A stretch of 41,346 nt of DNA from a virus. Numbering within the stretch: the stretch's first letter is position 1; each line of letters opens with the position of its first letter. The position numbers and the translations under genes were made by a program. Positions 31,724-40,142 of this stretch are shown here, one piece after another. Below the pieces are notes generated by a model. It was not told the DNA's origin. It searched no databases and saw only the letters and a list, made by a program, of their open reading frames with translations. Location of the stretch: IMG/VR virus record IMGVR_UViG_3300033153_003888, positions 1-41,346 of that record. One strand, 5' to 3'.

Positions 31724-33177
31724 TATGCGGGCCTCACTTGAGTGCCAAGGTTGAGGCTCTGGATAGAGAACCCTGGTATCTCGCCGTCAGTTTCAGCCTC
31801 CATGCCTGCGGGGAGGCGGAGGTTGACGTTCGCAGTCTGAGTGCTCGTACTGTATTGCTCGGACCGGGACACGGCGGCCTGCCCTTCTGCGGATTGGGGG
31901 AGCTTCATGCCGAAGGTTTCCTCGAATACGCTGGAATAGTCTATCGTAGGGCCTGCAAAGCCTTTACCTCCTAATAGCCCAATCTTCTTTAAACCAAAAT
32001 AAACCGCAGCAATGCCTGCCGCGATAGTGAGGATGGTCAAGGTTACGGGCCAGAAGGCCGCCGCCATGACGGACGCTCCCCCAATTACGAGGGCGGTGAA
32101 TACTTGAAAAGCCGTTGCTACTATCGCGAGTATCGGCGCGATAACCCCTACCGCGAGAGCAAAACCTGCGAAGGTGATCGCGCCTACCTTGATCCATTTG
32201 ATGGCGGTCTTGGCCTTTTCCATGAACAGCCCGAAGTTATCCTTGGCCCAAAGGAGTTTCATCCCTAAGACCCCCAAAGCGTTGTTGAAGCCCCGCGTAA
32301 TTCCTTCCGCCCCGCCTGCGCCGAGCCATTCGTGAAACCTTCCCGCCAAGGCCGTTACCAAGGTGAGTACGGTTTTCAGAGGAATCTCCATCGCATCGCC
32401 TATGGCTGTTTTGACTTTGAAGAAGGAGTCACTCATGTTCGACACTAAGCCCGGAACGGTGTTCATCATCTGCATCATCATCCCCTGGAACATGCCTCCC
32501 TCGCCAGAGAGATTCTTCAGCGCTTGCTCAAGAAGAGGGAACTTAGCTCGGCCCTGTCGAACAAAGGCTTCGAGTCCGGCCTGCGTTTTTCCAGTGATCT
32601 TGCGGATTTCATCAAAAATAGGGACACCGGCGGTCGCGAACATGCGCAATTCGCGCCATGTGGCTTTTCCGGTCATGCGGACTTTAGAATAGGCTAGGGA
32701 CAGTTGCCCCATCTTTTCGGGGTCGCCCATGCCCAAGTCGCCCAGCATGCGCATGGTGGGGATCAGGCCCTTCGCGGCTACCCCTGCGGCGAGGAGTCCT
32801 TTAGATATTTCTAGGGATTGAATAAATTCAAAAGGGGTACGTTCCGCGAAAGTGACCATCTCTTTAAGGGTGTCTTTTGCGGTTTCGGCGTTGCCGATCA
32901 GTTTAGCAAATTGGATATTTGCCACATCAAATCTACCGGAGGCTTGAACGATGCTCCCCATTGCGCGGGCAGTTCCGTAGAGCGCGGCAGTACCACCTAT
33001 CATCCCTATTGCCCCTCCAGGCATACGCAAGCCTCCGAGGGCTCTCTTGGTTGACGTAGCAAGAGCGTACATCCGCATGGACGTACGCTTCGCATCGACC
33101 TCGATCGTTTTGAGGGCAGGGGAGACGCGATTGACGCCTTTGAACCGAACCCCTACGTTGTACATGAATCCTGCCAC
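31723..33177 (-). CDS. Tail tape measure protein
   Basis: 484 residues, GTG start preceded by AGAAGGGG. It has Mu-type tape measure features: an N-terminal helix bundle (MYALATSTKRALGGLR), FAERTPFEFIQSLEISKGLL, TWRELRMFATAGVPIFDEI, and two or three hydrophobic stretches at about 335-425 (IKVGAITFAGFALAVGVIA, LAIVATAFQVFTALVIGGA). At roughly 0.15 nm per residue it implies a tail near 70 nm, short for a myovirus. It follows the frameshifted chaperone, as is usual. Confidence 0.88.
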   Translation of the reverse strand: MAGFMYNVGVRFKGVNRVSPALKTIEVDAKRTSMRMYALATSTKRALGGLRMPGGAIGMIGGTAALYGTARAMGSIVQASGRFDVANIQFAKLIGNAETAKDTLKEMVTFAERTPFEFIQSLEISKGLLAAGVAAKGLIPTMRMLGDLGMGDPEKMGQLSLAYSKVRMTGKATWRELRMFATAGVPIFDEIRKITGKTQAGLEAFVRQGRAKFPLLEQALKNLSGEGGMFQGMMMQMMNTVPGLVSNMSDSFFKVKTAIGDAMEIPLKTVLTLVTALAGRFHEWLGAGGAEGITRGFNNALGVLGMKLLWAKDNFGLFMEKAKTAIKWIKVGAITFAGFALAVGVIAPILAIVATAFQVFTALVIGGASVMAAAFWPVTLTILTIAAGIAAVYFGLKKIGLLGGKGFAGPTIDYSSVFEETFGMKLPQSAEGQAAVSRSEQYSTSTQTANVNLRLPAGMEAETDGEIPGFSIQSLNLGTQVRPA

Positions 33178-33182
33178 AGTAT

Positions 33183-33763
33183 TTACCCCTTCTTTTTCCC
33201 CTTATCAAACTCGCGCTTTTGGTTTTTCATTTCCAGTTCCCACATCCTGCCGTAGAAAACTAAACAGGGCAAGTCCATATTCTCTAGTTCAGAGATCGGA
33301 CTTGCCCGGTTCAAGACCAATAGGGACAGATATTTAACTACTACCGGGGTTACGAAAAAGAAATATATACTGTAACCGCCGTCAGCACTGCAGAGTCTCT
33401 ACTGGTCAAGGAAGAGAGCTTGCCTGCGCCAACGCCGGTGCATGCACAGGCGATGTGGAGGGGTTGATCCTCTTCAGGAAGTTCCCGCACCTCGCGTATG
33501 TGGTGAGCTCTCAGCTTGTTTTTGAACTCAAGTTTATCGAGATCGTCCAACGGGGTACTGAGGTTGAGAACCACCTTCTTGCCATCTTCAAGGAACTCGA
33601 CATTCCCGGTCATTACGTTGGCTAAGAAAAGCTCGCGAACGTCGTCCGGGATGGAAGATTCTTTCCCCCCTGAGATGATCGCCTTCGCATCGTACAATCC
33701 CCACGCCTTACCAAACTGCGCAATCTGTTCTTCTGCCGTCTCTTTACAAATTTTAATTTCCAC
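33183..33763 (-). CDS. Tail assembly chaperone, long form by -1 frameshift
   Basis: The zero-frame gene ends TCT-TTT-TCG-TAA at 33361-33350. In the -1 frame the sequence stays open for 57 codons to the stop at 33185-33183, coding for FVTPVVVKYLSLLVLN and ending KNQKREFDKGKKKG. Slippage on the T-run (a TTT codon re-pairing on TTT) just before the zero-frame stop would fuse the two. Mu, P2 and lambda all make their tail chaperones this way between the tube and the tape measure. The heptamer is not canonical (TTTTTCG), so efficiency may be low. The basic, Glu/Lys-rich extension fits the partner function of binding the tape measure. Confidence 0.72.
33350..33763 (-). CDS. Tail assembly chaperone, short form
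   Basis: 137 residues from the GTG at 33763 preceded by AAGGAGCGAGCA. The sequence is alpha-rich (ELFLANVMTGNVEFLEDGK, DLDKLEFKNKLRAHHIREV). Position between tube and tape measure is that of the Mu gp41/P2 E chaperone. The C-terminal ACACTGVGAGKLSSL is low-complexity. It is the non-shifted product; a fraction of ribosomes should continue in the -1 frame. Confidence 0.75.
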   Translation of the reverse strand: MEIKICKETAEEQIAQFGKAWGLYDAKAIISGGKESSIPDDVRELFLANVMTGNVEFLEDGKKVVLNLSTPLDDLDKLEFKNKLRAHHIREVRELPEEDQPLHIACACTGVGAGKLSSLTSRDSAVLTAVTVYISFS

Positions 33764-33788
33764 TGCTCGCTCCTTGTTATTTTAAAAT

Positions 33789-33805
33789 GCCCCCTATGCG
33801 GGGGC
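33789..33805 (-). terminator. Hairpin between tube and chaperone genes
   Basis: On the minus strand GCCCCC-GCATA-GGGGGC folds into a perfect 6-bp GC stem with a 5-nt loop, followed by ATTTTAAAAT. It lies in the 47-bp gap after the tube stop and before the GTG start of the chaperone. It may attenuate transcription so that the abundant tube and sheath are made in excess over downstream tail proteins, or protect the 3' end of the mRNA. Confidence 0.55.
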
Positions 33806-33810
33806 TTAGA

Positions 33811-34200
33811 CTATCCGCGTTTGAGCGGGTTTCCGCTTTCACACCAAAAATCAATGGACTCGATTACGCCCGTACCTTGATTCATTTTAACACCTTCTTC
33901 ACCGGAAACGATGAAGCCAGAGCCTTCAAAAACGCCGTCAGGTCCACTATACACCATGCTTACACCGGCTTTACCGACCAAGCCCTGCATAGCTTCCAAG
34001 TCGCCATTGGAGAGACGCATGCGAGGGGTAAAGCCCCGTACCGCGCCTTGATTAAAGGTTTTCTGGGGGACAGCAGTGCCGTCACCATTGCGAAGGGCTT
34101 CTTTATTGCCCACGCCTCCAATCGTTACTTCTGGCTCATTATCCTCGGGGAGGGCGAACCTCCGGCCATTGAATGATACATAAAAACTGCTTCCTGGCAT
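33811..34200 (-). CDS. Tail tube protein (Mu gp40 type)
   Basis: 129 residues with a very strong ribosome-binding site (AAGGAGGTAGTCTA). Segments SFYVSFNGRRFALPEDNEPE, RGFTPRMRLSNGDLEAMQGL and FIVSGEEGVKMNQGTGVIES fit the Mu tube family (small beta-barrel subunits). It follows the sheath gene. High expression is expected from the ribosome-binding site. Confidence 0.82.
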   Translation of the reverse strand: MPGSSFYVSFNGRRFALPEDNEPEVTIGGVGNKEALRNGDGTAVPQKTFNQGAVRGFTPRMRLSNGDLEAMQGLVGKAGVSMVYSGPDGVFEGSGFIVSGEEGVKMNQGTGVIESIDFWCESGNPLKRG

Positions 34201-34221
34201 TAGACTACCTCCTTATGGGGT

Positions 34222-35739
34222 TTAAGCGGACTCTCCAAAGAGGAATCCCATCAGTAAAGTGTTATCAAAGATGCGACCGGTGCTGGTCAACTGCCCTTTG
34301 ATATTCGCATTGAATCGGGTTGGATTCAGGTCGTCGATCTCGTAGATGGAGTTCTCCTTCACAAAGATCGCACTGGCAATCAGCGCCGCCTTCTCCCACA
34401 ACTCCGCACGACCGTTTACTGCGGCGGCAAAGCCGTTGATGTCGATCGCGTTGGGGTTGGTGGTCTTGGAGTCGACCGAGACAATAATCTTGCTCATCCA
34501 ATCCTCTTGACTGAAGAAGTATCGCAGATCGAAGGCGAGGTTGCCTTCTTTGGTGATACTATCATCATAGCGGAAGATGGGGTTGAGTACGCCTTCTGGG
34601 TGGAAGAACGTCACGACGTCCATCAGGGTAGGTACGCCGCCGATGATCTCGATGTTCGTGATGCCTGCCTTGACTAAAGTATCCCGCTGATCCCAAAGCA
34701 TCTCGCGGAGGTCCCCGAAGGTTCCGTAGATCCCGGAGTTCACTGCATCCATGCGTCGACCGTCCCCGAAGGTTTTGATCGCGGCCACATCGACCGTGCC
34801 TGCGACTACTCCGCTCTCATCATATTCCCGACCGAAGTAGGAGATTACGAATTGGCTTACCAGTGAGGTACGAAGACCTTCACCCCACGCCTGAATCGCG
34901 TCGAGGTTGGTGTCATCGTCAAACTGATTGATGACGCGGGTAACGCCGAAAGATTCGGTCAGGCTCGCCAGTGCATCCGAAACGCTTACTGCGTCCGCTC
35001 CGCCTGACATATCGGTGACGGTCAAAGTCAAACCTGTGTCGCCGGAAGTGATCGCGTCGCCGTTGTCCAGAACCATGTTGATTCCGAAGTTCCCGGTAGC
35101 GCCTTTCCATTTAGCGGTCAGGTCGAGGGACTCGTCACCTACGTTCTCGGCTCCCGTAAGCGGGAAGTCGGGGTTCTCAGCCATTTCGGCCAAGATCGCG
35201 GTAGTAATTTCCGCTACGGTGTCTCCCTTTGTTACCACCAGGCGGATGCCGAAGGTGTTGAAGTAATCCAGCTTTTTGCCCCGAGGAGCTACAGCCGGAT
35301 CAATCTGAGCGTTGGTAGCGATCTTGCCTACGGCGTCTGCAGCGGAAGCGAAGGGGAGTTCCCGGAACGTAACCCGTGCAGTGAAAGTTTTGGTGGCGGC
35401 GCCGGAGAAAAGAATGTTTCCGGTCGCGGCGGTGGTCCCGTCCTCTACAGGGACGAAATACACAGGAACCTTGGCGCCGTTTCCACTAAGAGGAAAGAGC
35501 TTTGTTGCCGCGTAGTAGAGAGGGGATGCCCCGAACAGCGCAAAAGCCTGATCCGTTGTGCCATCGGACAACAGAGGAGTGTCTTCGGTGATGCCGGTCT
35601 TTCCTGTCGCGTATTGACCGATCACGGCAATAACTTCAGGACGGATAGCTGCCGCCGTTTCGAGATTCAATTGCTTGAAAGTGATACCTGTCGCGCTTGC
35701 TCGCGCCAAGGGACTTAAACTTCTTAGTACGCCTGCCAT
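34222..35739 (-). CDS. Contractile tail sheath protein
   Basis: 505 residues, close to Mu gpL (about 495). The ribosome-binding site is GGAGG. The N-terminus (MAGVLRSLSPLARASATGIT), AVIGQYATGKTG and GASPLYYAATKLFPLSGNGA are sheath-like; the C-terminal region has AVNGRAELWEKAALIASAIF and TRFNANIKGQLTSTGRIFD, the conserved sheath end. It forms the contractile outer tube driving infection and establishes the myovirus type. Followed by the tube gene. Confidence 0.92.
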   Translation of the reverse strand: MAGVLRSLSPLARASATGITFKQLNLETAAAIRPEVIAVIGQYATGKTGITEDTPLLSDGTTDQAFALFGASPLYYAATKLFPLSGNGAKVPVYFVPVEDGTTAATGNILFSGAATKTFTARVTFRELPFASAADAVGKIATNAQIDPAVAPRGKKLDYFNTFGIRLVVTKGDTVAEITTAILAEMAENPDFPLTGAENVGDESLDLTAKWKGATGNFGINMVLDNGDAITSGDTGLTLTVTDMSGGADAVSVSDALASLTESFGVTRVINQFDDDTNLDAIQAWGEGLRTSLVSQFVISYFGREYDESGVVAGTVDVAAIKTFGDGRRMDAVNSGIYGTFGDLREMLWDQRDTLVKAGITNIEIIGGVPTLMDVVTFFHPEGVLNPIFRYDDSITKEGNLAFDLRYFFSQEDWMSKIIVSVDSKTTNPNAIDINGFAAAVNGRAELWEKAALIASAIFVKENSIYEIDDLNPTRFNANIKGQLTSTGRIFDNTLLMGFLFGESA

Positions 35740-35753
35740 CTTAATTCCTCCAT

Positions 35754-36398
35754 TTATGTGAGTATCTTCGTTACAAAAGGACTAATAAACTGCTCATCAA
35801 TCTCAAGACTTGCAACCAACTCTTCAAGGGGTTCGCCGGACACCCTTTCAGTTGGCTCTTCAAATTGCAACTCTAAAGTAGATTGTATCGTTAAAATCTG
35901 TTCCGCCGCTTCATCGGAGCCGATGACGACGATCTTCTGTTGCCAGTCGGTGAACCGTGCGACACGGATGATGTCCTTCAACCCTTTGTGCCAGTTCTCT
36001 TCCGAGCTGAGTATCCCGAACGCTTGCCCCCAGAGGTAGTCGAGTCGGGCGGAGGCGAGCTTACTTGCATCTGCTTCCGGCTCGGCGCAGGAGATGGAGT
36101 AGCAATCCACCGCGAGATTGTAGGTGTGCCACTTGCTGTCGGTGTAGCCTTTGCCTGCGTCGAAAGCGCCGTCCTTATTGTAGACGTTTATGCACGGGAG
36201 TTCGGAGGCATCCGGCACTGCGAAAGCATCCTTGAACACGTTGAAGTCGTAATCGTTGTCGATCACTGTAGAAGAAAGCTCGTAAGGGGGTGCGGCCAGT
36301 AGGGCCAGTTGGTTATTTCTCTCTGCGACGAGGAGAGATGCGATCGAGGCTTTTACAAGCTCGAACTTCATTACGGGGATTTTATCGGCAAAACTCAT
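35754..36398 (-). CDS. Tail terminator-like protein (DUF1834/gp37 type)
   Basis: 214 residues. An N-terminal helix (VKASIASLLVAERNNQLALL) followed by alternating strands (LPCINVYNKDG, NLAVDCYSISCAE, KIVVIGSDEAAEQILTIQST) fits the tail-terminator fold positioned between the head-closure gene and the sheath. The C-terminal part is Glu-rich. The stop lies just upstream of the sheath ribosome-binding site. Family call by position and outline only. Confidence 0.65.
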   Translation of the reverse strand: MSFADKIPVMKFELVKASIASLLVAERNNQLALLAAPPYELSSTVIDNDYDFNVFKDAFAVPDASELPCINVYNKDGAFDAGKGYTDSKWHTYNLAVDCYSISCAEPEADASKLASARLDYLWGQAFGILSSEENWHKGLKDIIRVARFTDWQQKIVVIGSDEAAEQILTIQSTLELQFEEPTERVSGEPLEELVASLEIDEQFISPFVTKILT

Positions 36399-36847
36399 AC
36401 TCCGCCTTCCCCTGCGCGGTTAATGCGTCGTCCCTGCCCGGCGTCCTTCATAACAGACAAGCGGATACGGAATACGCCCACTGTGCGATCCTGCATAACG
36501 TCGAGCACTTTGAAGGTCAGGTCCGTGCCGTCGAGATTACGCATCTTGCCAGTCCATCCTTTTACCGGGCGTCCGATAGTGAACTTAGCTTGATCTACGC
36601 CGATCTCGGCTTGGTCTATCGAAACGACTAGACCGGTTTCGGCATCATATGAGATGCCTGTAAAGCTGGGGATTCCTCGGAGGGAATCACTTGCATCGTA
36701 GGCGGGGTCTTCTGAGTCCAATAGGGCGCCTACTCCCTGCGATTGGGCTTCTTTGTTCGTAAAAGAACATAAAACACTCCCGGCTCCTGAATAAATCAGG
36801 TCTTTGTGGCTCTTGAGGAGCTCATAAATTCCGCCGGGAGTGTTCAT
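36395..36847 (-). CDS. Head-tail connector/head closure-like protein
   Basis: 150 residues of beta-rich sequence (TGLVVSIDQAEIGVDQAKFT, FKVLDVMQDRTVGVFRIRLS) in the position of a head-completion protein between the capsid and tail-terminator genes. Its stop overlaps the start of the next gene (ATGA). The short ATG-proximal helix and a mid-protein glycine loop fit lambda FII/gp6-type connectors, but no diagnostic motif is visible. Confidence 0.6.
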   Translation of the reverse strand: MNTPGGIYELLKSHKDLIYSGAGSVLCSFTNKEAQSQGVGALLDSEDPAYDASDSLRGIPSFTGISYDAETGLVVSIDQAEIGVDQAKFTIGRPVKGWTGKMRNLDGTDLTFKVLDVMQDRTVGVFRIRLSVMKDAGQGRRINRAGEGGV

Positions 36848-36863
36848 TGTTTAGCTATCCTGC

Positions 36864-37955
36864 TTACGCAACCAAGGTGTTGAAGGTAACGAAACCGTCA
36901 ATCTGGTGCGGTACAAACAGAGGACGGGTCTTAACGCCACACTCAATGCACTCTTTGCGATCATCTAGGTAAGCATATGGGACGAAGTCAGCTTCGACCA
37001 CATTCAACGTGCCTGTCAATCCGAGAGCGGAAAGCTCACCGTCAACCTGAGTAGCCACCTGTGGAACACCCCCAAACCAGAGATCAAGGCGAAGACCTGA
37101 TGCAGGCATCAGCAACGCAGAACCGGATGGGATGTAAGGCTGTTTAGTGCCTCCGTTAGCAAGACCGAAACCAACTGGGATCTCGTAGAACTGCGGATAC
37201 GACCAAAGCTCGATGGTGTATGACCCTGCAGAGAAAATACCTTGGAAGCCAGCTCCCTCGGAATTGAAATCTGTAGGCATCCCCATGTCGACGTTCTGGA
37301 CGTGGCGCAAGTCTGCTTTAGCCTTGAACTGCACATTGGCTTTCAACACTTCGATCACGTCGTCAGCAACAATCAGCTTGAAACGTGAAGCGTTAATCAG
37401 ACCATCGGTGCGACAAAGCTGACAAGCAGCTTCAACATCGTCAAGCGGCACACCAGCGGCGTCGCTCCATTCTTTGGTCGGCGCAACGTCGTGAGTGGCT
37501 TTCTTCTTAAAGTCAATCTCGTCGCTGTTGTTCAGCACGATCTTACCAGAGAAGAACGCATCACGGGCCTGAAGCTCGATAGCCCGAAGCTCCTTTTCCT
37601 GCATGAGCGCCTGCTTATCAGAGATCATTGCGAACAAAGTCGTCTGATATGCGTCGCTTGCAGCGTCATATGCGGTTTGACCCGGAAGACGCTTCTGCAG
37701 TTCTTGAGCAGTCAACGAGTAAAACTCGTTATACATTGGAGGAACGTATTCCTTCGTAGTGTACTTGCTCTTCTTGTTACCACGACCACCGGCACCTGGA
37801 GTAACGTCGACGGCGAAAGTTTCCTTTCCGCGAACGATGTCAACTTCGATGCTTTCCGCAAGGGTGGTCATTACCGTTGCGTGAGAGGCCAAGAACATTG
37901 TCGGACGAGCTTTCTGCTCGAACAGACGGGCCATTACTTTTCTTTTTTCAGCCAT
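36864..37955 (-). CDS. Major capsid protein, lambda E-like
   Basis: 363 residues, comparable to lambda gpE (341). Features: FLASHATVMTTLAESIEVDIV, GNKKSKYTTKEYVPPMYNEF, a long helix with QETALMQEK-like spacing (TLFAMISDKQALMQEKELRA), and AAGVPLDDVEAACQLCRTDG. The C-terminal GVKTRPLFVPHQIDG ends as E-type capsid proteins do. The HK97-fold shell subunit, placed right after the decoration gene as in lambda-like head modules. The ribosome-binding site is AAGGAA. Confidence 0.92.
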   Translation of the reverse strand: MAEKRKVMARLFEQKARPTMFLASHATVMTTLAESIEVDIVRGKETFAVDVTPGAGGRGNKKSKYTTKEYVPPMYNEFYSLTAQELQKRLPGQTAYDAASDAYQTTLFAMISDKQALMQEKELRAIELQARDAFFSGKIVLNNSDEIDFKKKATHDVAPTKEWSDAAGVPLDDVEAACQLCRTDGLINASRFKLIVADDVIEVLKANVQFKAKADLRHVQNVDMGMPTDFNSEGAGFQGIFSAGSYTIELWSYPQFYEIPVGFGLANGGTKQPYIPSGSALLMPASGLRLDLWFGGVPQVATQVDGELSALGLTGTLNVVEADFVPYAYLDDRKECIECGVKTRPLFVPHQIDGFVTFNTLVA

Positions 37956-37967
37956 TGGATAAATTCC

Positions 37968-38390
37968 TTATTGGTTGTCTAGTTCAGATTCTTCGGTGAA
38001 CGAAGTAACGATCAGGCCTTCTGTAGCCATAGCGTTCTCCACGGTGCGTCCCGAAACGATCGTAGAGGCGATAGTGTCAGATCCGTTCTGGAATACGAGC
38101 AGATCCTTGTCGATCTCTCCTTCCACCATTACCTGTACGGTCACGTCGATAGCGGCTTCTCCAGCGGAGTTGTCGATCTCTTCCATGATGATGAACCGAG
38201 GATTGTCTTCCCCATCCGTACCGGCAGCCAACATAGGAATGACATCCCCGTTGGTGGTGTCTTCCCCGAGTACCGTGTACTTCACGATCTTCTGGGCGAT
38301 AGCGGCGGTAACGAGACGGTCGCGGAAAACTCCGTTGAACGTCAACAGCTCTGCAGTGTCGCTGTTAGTGATTGTAGGTTGATCGGCCAT
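37968..38390 (-). CDS. Head decoration protein, lambda gpD-like
   Basis: 140 residues. The order protease, decoration, capsid matches lambda C-D-E. The sequence AQKIVKYTVLGEDTTNGDVI, PRFIIMEEIDNSAGEAAIDV and TVQVMVEGEIDKDLLVF follows the gpD-type fold: a beta tulip with an unordered N-terminus. Stabilises the expanded head. Its ATG overlaps the protease stop. Confidence 0.82.
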   Translation of the reverse strand: MADQPTITNSDTAELLTFNGVFRDRLVTAAIAQKIVKYTVLGEDTTNGDVIPMLAAGTDGEDNPRFIIMEEIDNSAGEAAIDVTVQVMVEGEIDKDLLVFQNGSDTIASTIVSGRTVENAMATEGLIVTSFTEESELDNQ

Positions 38391-38782
38391 TACTTAGCTC
38401 CTTTTACGGGTTTTACTTTTGACTGTGCGAGAGCGGCAGTGACCATATCATCTTCCGATGCTTCTTCGTCTTCCTGCGTAACGACGGCTTCCACAACTGG
38501 AGCCTCGTCTTCCTCACGTTCGGATGCTGCTGCTGTTTCCTGCGCGGCTGTTTCCTGCGCGGCAGTCACGGTAGCGGCTTCCTGTGCTTGTTCTGCAGCC
38601 TTGCGACTGAGATCAGCTACCATTTCAGGAGAAAGTGAATCTCCGTTTTCGATAGCGGCGATGACTAGCTCACTGTCTGCACCCATCCAAGGAAGCAGAG
38701 CAACGACACGCGCCCGTTCATGCTGAGCACCCTGTTCGATACCTTCATCGAACGCCTGCGTCAGTGTTCTTTCTTCGGCCAT
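38390..38782 (-). CDS. Nested in-frame scaffold protein (Nu3-like)
   Basis: An internal ATG at 38782, residue 287 of the protease, is preceded by AAGGAGGTAGAA, one of the best ribosome-binding sites in the window. It would give a 130-residue C-terminal product: helical, Ala/Glu-rich with a duplicated AAQETAAQETAA and a lysine end (KVKPVKGAK). This is the lambda C/Nu3 arrangement, where a scaffold shares its reading frame with the protease. Confidence 0.78.
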   Translation of the reverse strand: MAEERTLTQAFDEGIEQGAQHERARVVALLPWMGADSELVIAAIENGDSLSPEMVADLSRKAAEQAQEAATVTAAQETAAQETAAASEREEDEAPVVEAVVTQEDEEASEDDMVTAALAQSKVKPVKGAK

Positions 38783-39640
38783 TTCTACCTCCTTGGTGTT
38801 ATCTGGCTCACTTGCGACATCAATGGAGACAACCCCATCAATCATACCTGCTTTTAAGGCTTCAGAGGCGATTAACATGCCCCCTTTACCGAAATCTTCA
38901 CTTACTTTGTCTATCGAAACCGCCTCACCTGTAGCGCGACTGCGCCCAGCGGCTACCCGCCCTGCGAATACTTCGTGCAAAGCGTCGAGACGTTTAACGA
39001 TCTTCTGTTTAAATTCTTCGGAGTGAGGCTCCTGCCTTTTGTCCGGCGCCTTGGTGGACGTCAGGGAATAGAACTTAACGCCGTACTTTTCGTAGATTCC
39101 AGTCATATCCACCAGATCCACTACCACGCCGATGCTTCCGAAACTGGCGGAAGGGGTGGTGGCCACGATGTTGTTCGCTTGTGAGGCAAGATAATACGCG
39201 GCGCTCGCTGCGCACCACCCTACTCGGGCTTCCGTCGGCTTGCTGGACGAGAATATGGCCTGCGCCGCTTCATCTACTCCAGCCATCATACCGCCAGGGG
39301 AATCAACGTGGAAAATGATCTTCTCGACCTGCGCGTTGTCTTCCGCAGAGGCAATCTGAGTGATGATCCCACTATAGGTAGAATAAATCTCCCCAAAATA
39401 TTTCGCGTACATCTCGTCGATGTAGCTTGCGGCCTGCAAAAGCACCCCTGAAATAGAAATGTGTGCCTCGTTGCCCCGCACTACTAAATGTTCAGAGGTG
39501 TAGGCTTTACTCGCCCACCGGTCTGCGTTGCCGCGGATCGCCTCGATCTTTTCAGGGTTGGGGGAAAGGGTTTCGCCTTTCGCCACAGCCGCGTTGTACC
39601 GTAGGAAAGAGCTCTCTTCAATAAACCAGAAGTGTTCCAT
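38390..39640 (-). CDS. S49-family capsid maturation protease with scaffold tail
   Basis: 416 residues. The N-terminal two-thirds is an SppA/lambda C-type serine protease: oxyanion-type HVDSPGG at 111-117, nucleophile S146 in GWCAASAAYY, ASFGSIGVVVDL at 165-176 and a Lys candidate in STKAPDKR (K197). The C-terminal 130 residues are scaffold-like and also made separately from an internal start. Cleaves the scaffold and itself during head maturation. It sits between the portal-side small genes and the decoration gene. Confidence 0.92.
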   Translation of the reverse strand: MEHFWFIEESSFLRYNAAVAKGETLSPNPEKIEAIRGNADRWASKAYTSEHLVVRGNEAHISISGVLLQAASYIDEMYAKYFGEIYSTYSGIITQIASAEDNAQVEKIIFHVDSPGGMMAGVDEAAQAIFSSSKPTEARVGWCAASAAYYLASQANNIVATTPSASFGSIGVVVDLVDMTGIYEKYGVKFYSLTSTKAPDKRQEPHSEEFKQKIVKRLDALHEVFAGRVAAGRSRATGEAVSIDKVSEDFGKGGMLIASEALKAGMIDGVVSIDVASEPDNTKEVEMAEERTLTQAFDEGIEQGAQHERARVVALLPWMGADSELVIAAIENGDSLSPEMVADLSRKAAEQAQEAATVTAAQETAAQETAAASEREEDEAPVVEAVVTQEDEEASEDDMVTAALAQSKVKPVKGAK

Positions 39641-39888
39641 TATCGCTTACTCAACTTGTAGTGCGGAATGGACTGCTCTCCAATCGTAATGTTTACGGAA
39701 GTCTTCAAGATTCGCTTGCTGCCGGAATTAAGGGCATAGAGCACATCGTTCGGGGCTAGATCGCCAGGGATGATAATCGGACGGATAAACTCGCGCTGGC
39801 GAGCAACATTGCGGTCGTAGGCGTCATCGCCTTCAAAAGCGATACCCGCGAAGGATTTACCGTCGTAGAACAGTACCGCCCTCATCAT
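39640..39888 (-). CDS. Small head-associated hypothetical protein
   Basis: 82 residues from the ATG at 39888, which overlaps the upstream stop as ATGA; GGGAG precedes it. The strands MMRAVLFYDGKSFAGIAFEG and IIIPGDLAPNDVLYALNSGS are beta-rich. Location between portal and protease genes suggests a head-completion or neck component. Not recognised. Confidence 0.6.
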   Translation of the reverse strand: MMRAVLFYDGKSFAGIAFEGDDAYDRNVARQREFIRPIIIPGDLAPNDVLYALNSGSKRILKTSVNITIGEQSIPHYKLSKR

Positions 39889-40142
39889 ACCCACTCTCCC
39901 CACCAGTCGAGGCCGAAGCTACGAACGGATACGGTAGGTGTGTCGTCGGTAAGAGTCTGAGTGTCGCCACTGTCGGATACCACCAAGGATGCGGGGAACA
40001 CGGCACCGTCAGGGAATACTCCACCGCCATCGGCGCTAGTGAAATCGTAGGCCCCATCTGCGCGGAGGTTGTCGATATTAACGAGCGCAGCCTCCGCAGC
40101 GCGGGAAATGTGTAATACGTTAGCTTTCGTCTTTAGAAGCAT
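39885..40142 (-). CDS. Small head-module hypothetical protein
   Basis: 85 residues from the ATG at 40142, favoured because AAGGAGAAGAGGAAG precedes it; longer readings would lie mainly inside the portal gene. It is rich in Asp/Ser/Thr and ends FGLDWWGEWV. It overlaps the portal stop by 23 bp. Unrecognised; it might be a small connector or decoration-like protein. Confidence 0.55.
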   Translation of the reverse strand: MLLKTKANVLHISRAAEAALVNIDNLRADGAYDFTSADGGGVFPDGAVFPASLVVSDSGDTQTLTDDTPTVSVRSFGLDWWGEWV

